From: Bacteroidales bacterium
GTDB lineage: Bacteria > Bacteroidota > Bacteroidia > Bacteroidales > Bacteroidaceae
Direction: 5' to 3'
Length of the DNA: 8,935 nucleotides
Assembly: GCA_004552155.1 (NCBI GenBank)
Contig: SFPF01000085.1
Coordinates: 1 to 8,935 of the forward strand
Shown here: positions 1 through 4,102 of the stretch, piece by piece
How the letters are laid out: each line of letters opens with the position of its first letter
Numbering within the stretch: the stretch's first letter is position 1
Notes under the pieces: generated by a model
What the model was told of the DNA's origin: nothing
What the model saw: only the letters and a program-made list of their open reading frames with translations
Databases searched by the model: none
Translations under genes and position numbers: made by a program

Positions 1-555
1 CAAGGCAATATAATTATAAGCCGCAATGAAAATGAATTGAGATTTTCCAATCCGGGTATGATGCTCGTCTCCAGACAACAATACTTCAAAGGAGGTAAAA
101 GTATTTGTAGAAACACAACCTTGCAGAAAATGTTTATGATGCTTGGACGGGCAGAGAAAGCTGGCAGCGGAGTCGACAAAATTATGGCAGGCTGGAAATA
201 TTTAGGTTGGGACACACCGACAATTGTAGAAGAAGCACACCCGGATTATATAGTGTTGACGCTGCCTATCGGTGCTTCAAATTTGCAAAAAACTGATTTT
301 AGGGACCAAGATAGGGACCAAGATAGGGACCAAGATAGGGACCAAGATAGGGACCAAGAAAAAACGCTGGAAAGAAGAATTATAGAATATTGTGTAGAGC
401 CTAAAAGCATGTCCCAAATTATGAATTATGTTGGATATACCAACCGCTCAAAGTTTAGAAACAAATACATAAAGCCTCTGCTTGAATACGCGCTTGAAAT
501 GACAGAGCCAGACAAACCTAATAGCCGCAACCAAAAATATAAAAGCAAACTATAA
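1..555 (+). CDS. C-terminal part of AlbA/HATPase_c_4-type ATP-binding regulator (5' end outside window)
   Basis: The reading frame is open from base 1, so the gene starts upstream; the TTG at 37 is not its real start. The visible part begins with a segment typical of the HATPase_c_4 region of AlbA_2-type putative transcriptional regulators: F-S-N-P-G, then R-N-T-T-L-Q-K-M, then G-R-A-E-K-A-G-S-G-V-D-K-I, the glycine-rich motif of that family. A low-complexity linker of five RDQ[D/E] units follows (bases 301-360). The last 60 residues look like a winged helix with the S-K-F-R-N-K-Y-I-K-P-L-L and P-D-K-P-N-S-R-N-Q-K-Y signatures common at the end of these proteins. Members are usually cytoplasmic and often sit in accessory regions; their substrate is generally unknown. 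Base composition is clearly AT-richer than the genes that follow, which suggests separate ancestry. It ends TAA, four bases before the mutarotase ATG. Family assignment is fairly sure; the biological role is not. Confidence 0.75.
   Translation, partial: QGNIIISRNENELRFSNPGMMLVSRQQYFKGGKSICRNTTLQKMFMMLGRAEKAGSGVDKIMAGWKYLGWDTPTIVEEAHPDYIVLTLPIGASNLQKTDFRDQDRDQDRDQDRDQDRDQEKTLERRIIEYCVEPKSMSQIMNYVGYTNRSKFRNKYIKPLLEYALEMTEPDKPNSRNQKYKSKL
301..360 (+). repeat. 12-bp in-frame tandem repeat, 5 copies, coding RDQ[D/E]
   Basis: Five head-to-tail copies of agggaccaagat (the last ends in aa) start at 301, 313, 325, 337 and 349. They are in frame and code RDQD four times and then RDQE, a charged linker between the ATPase-like region and the C-terminal winged helix. 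Copies 1-4 are identical at the DNA level, so recent slippage and copy-number variation between strains are plausible. Change by whole units would keep the frame. Confidence 0.95.
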
Positions 556-558
556 ATC

Positions 559-889
559 ATGCACGAAACACCTCAGACTGGCTATCGCGTCAAAGAATAT
601 CGAGTACCGCCGCCGCCACAGCCGCGAGCACGCTTGGCGCGAAATCCTCGACGGCATACGCCAAGTGGGAATCCTCGAAATGGAGCTCTATATCCTCGGC
701 ACGCGCCTCTTTATGATTGTGGAAACGCCGCTTGACTTCGATTGGGACACGGCAATGGCACGTCTCGCCACACTGCCGCGCCAAGCCGAGTGGGAAGACT
801 ATATGGCAGAGTTTCAACTCGTGAAGCAGGGCCTTTCTTCGGCTGAGAAATGGCAACTGATGGAACGCATGTTTTATTTATATGAATAA
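559..889 (+). pseudogene. DUF718/RhaM-family sugar mutarotase (probably L-fucose), frame disturbed near the start
   Basis: This would catalyse alpha/beta anomer exchange of a 6-deoxy sugar in the cytoplasm; the fucP gene next to it points to L-fucose. From 599 the frame reads I-E-Y-R-R-R-H, matching the Y-x-x-x-H active-site pair of E. coli RhaM (E-Y-Q-R-R-H, Tyr18 and His22). It continues with V-G-I-L-E-M-E-L-Y, R-L-F-M-I-V-E-T, a W-E-D-Y stretch and E-K-W-Q-L-M-E-R-M-F-Y-L, ending TAA at 887-889. The problem is the start. No ATG lies in this frame between the upstream stop (500-502) and 599; the first ATG or GTG is GTG 665, which would cut off both active-site residues. The ATG at 559 sits at nearly the right distance (about 15 codons before the Tyr) but one base out of frame. 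A one-base indel between 562 and 604 would restore a protein of about 110 residues, the usual family size. A rare non-ATG start such as CTG 578 is the alternative. Family identity is fairly sure. Confidence 0.72.
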
Positions 890-914
890 AATTTCACCTT
901 AAGGCATATCGCTC

Positions 915-1547
915 ATGAAACAGAAACTTGTCGAGAAAAAGTACCTCGCCACATTCGTCATCGTCACCACGCTCTTTGCCCTTTGGGGCTTTGCCAACGA
1001 CATCACCAACCCGATGGTGGCGGCGTTCCAGACAGTCATGGAACTCTCGGCCGCCAAGGCCTCGATGATACAGTTTGCCTTCTACGGCGGCTACGCCACA
1101 ATGGCCATACCCGCCGCACTCTTCATCAGGCGTTACAACTACAAGAGCGGCATACTGCTGGGGCTCGGACTTTACGCCACGGGGGCGTTCCTCTTTATCC
1201 CCGCCGCCGAGTATCAGAACTTCACGTTCTTCTGCTTCTCGCTCTATATCCTCACTTTCGGTCTTGCTTTCCTCGAAACGACCGCCAACCCCTTTATCCT
1301 TTCGCTCGGCAGCAAAGAAACCTCCACGCGCCGCCTCAATCTTGCTCAGGCTTTCAATCCCGTAGGCTCGCTTTCGGGCATGGCCGTCGCCTCGCTCATC
1401 GTGCTGCCCGCGCTGTGGTCTGACCGCCGCAACGAAGCAGGTGAAAGCCGTAATCCGCGACCCTTACGTGGCACTCGGCATCGTGGTGCTGATAGTCTTC
1501 CTCATCGTTGCGCTCAAGAAGATGCCCGCCATTGCCGGCACGGGTGA
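915..1547 (+). CDS. fucP: L-fucose:H+ symporter FucP, N-terminal half (frameshifted after about 1420)
   Basis: This is an inner-membrane major facilitator superfamily transporter of the FHS family that takes up L-fucose with protons. Start ATG 915 lies 25 bases after the mutarotase stop. Residues 11-30 form the first membrane helix, ending in W-G-F-A-N-D-I-T-N-P-M-V, typical of Bacteroidetes FucP. Further landmarks are Q-F-A-F-Y-G-G-Y (about 53-60), then L-E-T-T-A-N-P-F (120-127; Glu121 corresponds to E. coli FucP Glu135, important for transport), and L-N-L-A-Q-A-F-N-P-V-G-S (141-152). Authentic sequence ends around S-D-R-R-N-E (about residue 175). The rest of this frame up to the stop at 1545-1547 is arginine- and proline-rich junk, while the true continuation lies in the +1 frame. 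The six-helix N-terminal bundle alone would not transport. Whether the shift is biological or an assembly error is open. Confidence 0.88.
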   Translation: MKQKLVEKKYLATFVIVTTLFALWGFANDITNPMVAAFQTVMELSAAKASMIQFAFYGGYATMAIPAALFIRRYNYKSGILLGLGLYATGAFLFIPAAEYQNFTFFCFSLYILTFGLAFLETTANPFILSLGSKETSTRRLNLAQAFNPVGSLSGMAVASLIVLPALWSDRRNEAGESRNPRPLRGTRHRGADSLPHRCAQEDARHCRHG

Positions 1548-2157
1548 GCAAGGAGCGTCTGCCCCCGCCTCTCATTCGCTGCGCCGCCTCTGGCACAACT
1601 GCCACTACCGCGAGGGCGTGCTGGCGCAGATGTTTTATGTAGCGGCGCAAATCATGGTGTGGACGTTCATCATTCAATATGCCGACCGCCTCGGCATCAA
1701 CAAGGCCACGGCGCAAAACTATAACATCTTCGCCATGAGCCTCGCCCTCTGCGGCCGCTTCGTGGCCACGGGGCTGATGCGCCGCGTCAATCCGCGCCGC
1801 CTGCTCATGATATTCGGCATCGGCGCATCGCTGTGCACGCTCGGCACCATATTGATCGACGGTATCGCCGGTCTGTATTGCCTCGTAGCCATCAGCGCGT
1901 TCATGTCGCTCATGTTCCCCACCATCTACGGCATAGCCCTCGAAGATGTTGATGCCCAAGACACGGCCCTCGGTGCAGCCTTTTTGGTAATGGCCATCGT
2001 GGGCGGCGCACTCATGCCGCCGCTGCAAGGCGCTGTGATAGACCTCGGCACAATCCTCAACCACCCGGCAGTAAACGTATCGTTTGCTCTGCCGCTTATT
2101 TGCTTCCTCGTAGTGACCCGCTACGGATATATTTCATTGAAAACAAAACGCAATTAA
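1420..2157 (+). pseudogene. fucP: L-fucose:H+ symporter FucP, C-terminal half (other frame)
   Basis: This continues the permease in the frame one base later. It reads V-K-A-V-I-R-D-P-Y-V-A-L-G (from 1441), a helix ending before K-K-M-P-A-I, a cytoplasmic stretch, and then helices with F-Y-V-A-A-Q-I-M-V-W-T-F-I-I-Q-Y, C-G-R-F-V-A-T-G-L-M, F-M-S-L-M-F-P-T-I-Y-G-I-A-L and V-G-G-A-L-M-P-P-L-Q-G. These are FucP landmarks seen in E. coli as W-S-Y-L-I-R-Y, F-I-G-R-F-T-G-T and F-M-S-I-Q-Y-P-T-I-F-S-L. It ends TAA 2155-2157. The central loop joining the halves is about ten residues shorter than in E. coli FucP, so a short deletion that is not a multiple of three is one possible cause. A restart at GTG 1441 would give only the second bundle. 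The next gene begins three bases after this stop. Confidence 0.85.
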
Positions 2158-2160
2158 CCC

Positions 2161-2625
2161 ATGACAAAATTTGAAAGCGACGTTAAATACGTAAGCCAAC
2201 CCGTTGATGCGCTTTATGCGCGCTATTCCGACCTGCGTAACCTTGAAACTTTGCGCGAGAAACTCGAAGACCCCGCCGTGCAGGAGAAAATGGCGGCACA
2301 ACTCACGCCCGAGCAGATAGCGCAGGCCAAAGAGCAGTTGCAAACCATGACCTTCGACCGCGACACGCTCTCCATCGGCTCGCCACTTGGGAAAATCACG
2401 CTGCGCATCATCGAGCGCGACGAACCCAAGTGCATCAAGTTTGCCGGCGAAGGTACGCCCATTCCCGTCAATGTGTGGATACAGCTCCTGCCGCATGGCG
2501 AGGGTGAGGCAAAGTTGCGCGTCACGATTGGCGCAGAGGTGAATTTCTTTATGAAAGGCATGGTGTCGAAGCCGCTGCAGCAGGCCGCCAACGGACTTGC
2601 CGATATTCTCGCCGCCGCCCAATAA
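2161..2625 (+). CDS. SRPBCC-fold small protein (START/polyketide-cyclase-like)
   Basis: A soluble 154-residue protein with no signal peptide. It starts M-T-K-F-E-S-D-V-K and has L-Y-A-R-Y-S-D-L-R-N-L-E near residues 19-30, the opening helix of the helix-grip SRPBCC fold. Late motifs are G-K-I-T-L-R-I-I-E-R, C-I-K-F, then V-N-V-W-I-Q-L-L-P and F-F-M-K-G-M-V-S-K-P-L-Q, which match small conserved SRPBCC proteins of Bacteroidales. A charged, glutamine-rich insertion (about residues 38-65: V-Q-E-K-M-A-A-Q and Q-I-A-Q-A-K-E-Q) interrupts the early part. The fold normally encloses a hydrophobic ligand pocket; the ligand is unknown. The ATG is three bases after the fucP stop, so it is very likely co-transcribed, but nothing here links it to fucose chemistry. 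The gene is intact. Fold assignment is fairly sure; function is unknown. Confidence 0.78.
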   Translation: MTKFESDVKYVSQPVDALYARYSDLRNLETLREKLEDPAVQEKMAAQLTPEQIAQAKEQLQTMTFDRDTLSIGSPLGKITLRIIERDEPKCIKFAGEGTPIPVNVWIQLLPHGEGEAKLRVTIGAEVNFFMKGMVSKPLQQAANGLADILAAAQ

Positions 2626-2628
2626 GGG

Positions 2629-2652
2629 TGCGGAGGCATTATCCGCATTTTA
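2629..2652 (+). terminator. Rho-independent terminator after the SRPBCC gene
   Basis: Four bases after the stop codon, tgcgga (2629-2634) pairs perfectly with tccgca (2642-2647) across a 7-base loop and is followed by a short T run. Extra G-T pairs can extend the base of the stem. It is a modest hairpin, but well placed to close the mutarotase-fucP-SRPBCC transcript. Confidence 0.55.
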
Positions 2653-2683
2653 CACAAAAAATAACGATTTTAGTAAACAAGGA

Positions 2684-2747
2684 GATTTTCGTGCAAGCGA
2701 GTGCAAAGCCGAACTTGTTCGAGCTATGCCGAGCGCAGCCGAAAATC
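2684..2747. repeat. Short inverted-repeat element, possibly a dispersed intergenic repeat
   Basis: The element is bounded by gattttcg (2684-2691) and its exact reverse complement cgaaaatc (2740-2747). Its interior holds the palindrome cgaacttgttcg (2710-2721) and the wording gcaagcgagtgcaaagccg and atgccgagcgcagccg. From memory, similar GC-rich strings recur between genes in Prevotella and Bacteroides, which would make it a REP-like element; this cannot be proven from one copy. It lies between the terminator and the 8-bp repeat block. Confidence 0.45.
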
Positions 2748-2750
2748 ACG

Positions 2751-2806
2751 AAGTAAACAAGTGAACAAGTGAACAAGTGAACAAGTAAACAAGTAAACGA
2801 GTAAAC
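2751..2806 (+). repeat. 8-bp tandem repeat, 7 copies
   Basis: Seven head-to-tail units of (a/g)agt(a/g)aac start at 2751, 2759, 2767, 2775, 2783, 2791 and 2799. The unit order is aagtaaac, three aagtgaac, two aagtaaac and gagtaaac. The period of eight is not a multiple of three and the block lies outside any gene. It forms the left part of a larger inverted-repeat arrangement with 2850-2920. Confidence 0.93.
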
Positions 2807-2873
2807 AAGACAGAGATGTCTTGCTAATTTATATTTTATATGAGAAACTTGTCTCGTCTACTCGTTTACTTGT
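2789..2873. repeat. Imperfect long inverted repeat (24-base arms)
   Basis: Arm 2789-2812 and arm 2850-2873 are reverse complements at 22 of 24 positions, separated by 37 bases. The left arm overlaps the end of the 8-bp tandem repeat. A small nested hairpin (caagaca 2806-2812, loop gaga, tgtcttg 2817-2823) competes with it. As RNA this could fold in the leader of the lipoprotein gene; as DNA it could extrude a cruciform. Confidence 0.85.
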
Positions 2874-2919
2874 AAACTCGTTTACTAATAAACTCTAATA
2901 AACTCGTCTACTAATAAAC
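2873..2919 (+). repeat. 21-bp direct repeat, 2 copies, just before the lipoprotein start
   Basis: Bases 2873-2893 and 2899-2919 differ at one position (taaactcg followed by t-t-t versus t-c-t, then actaataaac). The spacing is 26 bases. The first copy overlaps the palindrome gtaaactcgtttac (2872-2885). The motif is the complement-side relative of the 8-bp unit, so left and right blocks seem to have grown from the same short word. The second copy ends eight bases before the TTG start at 2927. Confidence 0.85.
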
Positions 2920-2926
2920 GAAGATA

Positions 2927-3478
2927 TTGAAAAAACTGCTTTTCCTCTCCTCGTTGCTGGCCGCCCTGTTGCTGTGTGCCTCGTGCGACAAGGCCGAGAG
3001 CGAACGCTCCAGCTATCGCGCCTTCATGCGCTTCTCGCCCGTCACCGGCGTGCCGCAGCTGCTGGCAGCCCTCACCAGCCCCGGCATGTTCTGCACCATC
3101 ACGTTCTCGGCGCAATATTATATATTCACCGCGCCCGACGGCAAGAGCACTTCCTATCCGCGCACCGCGCTCGATGCCTACGGCCAGCCGCAGTTCATAG
3201 CCGGCTTCATCGTCGGCATGCCGCCCGGGGTGGACATGAACGGGCAAATGCGCATTGTGGGCTACGACCTCGCCTGTCCCACGTGCTACAACGCCTCCGC
3301 GCTCACCAAGCGCCTCACGCTCGACCTTACGCTGCCCTATGCCCGCTGCCCGCAATGCAACCGCCTTTACGACCTCTCTAACAAAGGCATCATCATCGAG
3401 GGCGACCGGGGCAATAACCTCGAAACCTACTCCATTGCCTACACCCCGGCGCAGGACGCCGTAGTGATTCAGAATTAA
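2927..3478 (+). CDS. Probable lipoprotein with two CxxC motifs, TTG start
   Basis: A 183-residue protein exported by an N-terminal signal: K-K, then the hydrophobic L-L-F-L-S-S-L-L-A-A-L-L-L, then C-A-S-C. Cys20 is the likely lipid-carrying residue, although the lipobox is imperfect (Cys at -3). TTG 2927 is chosen because the frame is closed by TAA at 2915-2917 and residue 1 directly precedes the K-K-L-L signal. The rest is compact and beta-rich. Near the C-terminus a C-P-T-C pair (117-120) and a C-P-Q-C pair (141-144) are 20 residues apart, followed by N-R-L-Y-D-L-S-N-K-G. This looks like a metal-binding or Rieske-like/zinc-ribbon module, but the His ligands of a true Rieske cluster are absent. 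I know of similar uncharacterised Bacteroidales lipoproteins ending in I-Q-N, but no function. It follows an unusual repeat-filled leader and ends at the strong hairpin 3498-3545. Confidence 0.75.
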   Translation: MKKLLFLSSLLAALLLCASCDKAESERSSYRAFMRFSPVTGVPQLLAALTSPGMFCTITFSAQYYIFTAPDGKSTSYPRTALDAYGQPQFIAGFIVGMPPGVDMNGQMRIVGYDLACPTCYNASALTKRLTLDLTLPYARCPQCNRLYDLSNKGIIIEGDRGNNLETYSIAYTPAQDAVVIQN

Positions 3479-3497
3479 CCAAACATGTTTGTTAAAT

Positions 3498-3545
3498 CAA
3501 ATGAGCAGAGTTCAAAATCGCTTGAACTCTGCTCATTTGGTTTTT
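3498..3545. terminator. Strong hairpin terminator between convergent genes
   Basis: An uninterrupted 18-bp stem (3498-3515 with 3522-3539) surrounds the six-base loop aatcgc and is followed on the plus strand by g and ttttt (3540-3545). It begins 19 bases after the lipoprotein stop, and its far edge is 5 bases from the uvrA stop. It should end the plus-strand transcript efficiently. On the minus strand the trailing T run is weaker, so it may serve both genes, best for the plus strand. Confidence 0.9.
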
Positions 3546-3550
3546 CCTAC

Positions 3551-4102
3551 TCACTCTGCTGCGAGAGAGGAGCGGAGGAATTTCGAAGTATATCCTTTGC
3601 CGCTCGCAGCCACCTCTTCGGGCGTGCCGCATGCCACGATGTTGCCGCCTTCGCGTCCGCCTTCGGGTCCGAGGTCAATGACATAGTCGGCGCATTTTAT
3701 CACGTCGGGGTGATGCTCTATGACCACGATGGTATGGCCGCGCTCGATGAGCGCGTTGAAAGCCTTGAGCAGCCGCCCGATGTCGTGGAAGTGCAGGCCG
3801 GTGGTGGGTTCGTCGAAGATGAAGAGTGTGGGCACGCTGCGCTCCTGCCCCAGGTGGTAAGCCAGTTTCACGCGCTGGCTTTCGCCGCCCGAGAGTGTCG
3901 AGCCGGGCTGCCCCAGTTTGATGTAGCCCAGCCCCACCGCATCGAGCGTTTGCAGGCGTGCGGCAATTTTCGCCTGGCCGTGGGTGGCGAAGAAGGCTAT
4001 GGCATCGCTCACGGTCATTTCGAGGATGTCGTGGATATTCTTGCCCTCGAATTTCACTTCGAGAATGTCTTTCTTGAAACGCTTGCCGCCGCATTCCTCG
4101 CA
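3551..4102 (-). pseudogene. uvrA: UvrA C-terminal part, downstream of the in-frame TGA
   Basis: This lies in exactly the same frame as the upstream uvrA section and is separated from it only by the TGA at 4103-4105. Its 183 codons open with C-E-E-C-G-G-K-R-F, the second Cys pair of the C-terminal zinc module. They continue with E-G-K-N-I-H-D-I-L-E-M-T, the second ABC signature L-S-G-G-E-S-Q-R-V (about residues 70-78), the Walker B stretch L-F-I-F-D-E-P-T-T-G-L (about 93-103) and the H-loop V-V-I-E-H-H. It ends TGA at 3551-3553, beside the shared terminator. If translated alone (GTG at 4057 is possible), it has no nucleotide-binding P-loop. With the TGA read through or absent, total length would be 939-940 residues against 940 in E. 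coli UvrA. Confidence 0.9.

Noticed and set aside
590..856. Minus-strand open frame of 88 codons
   Set aside because: Antisense shadow of the mutarotase, whose conserved motifs are on the plus strand.
2751..2920. CRISPR array
   Set aside because: Units of 8 bp are directly adjacent with no unique spacers, and no cas gene is near.
3117..3478. True Rieske [2Fe-2S] protein
   Set aside because: Rieske clusters need C-x-H and C-x2-H; this protein has two CxxC pairs and no histidine in those positions.
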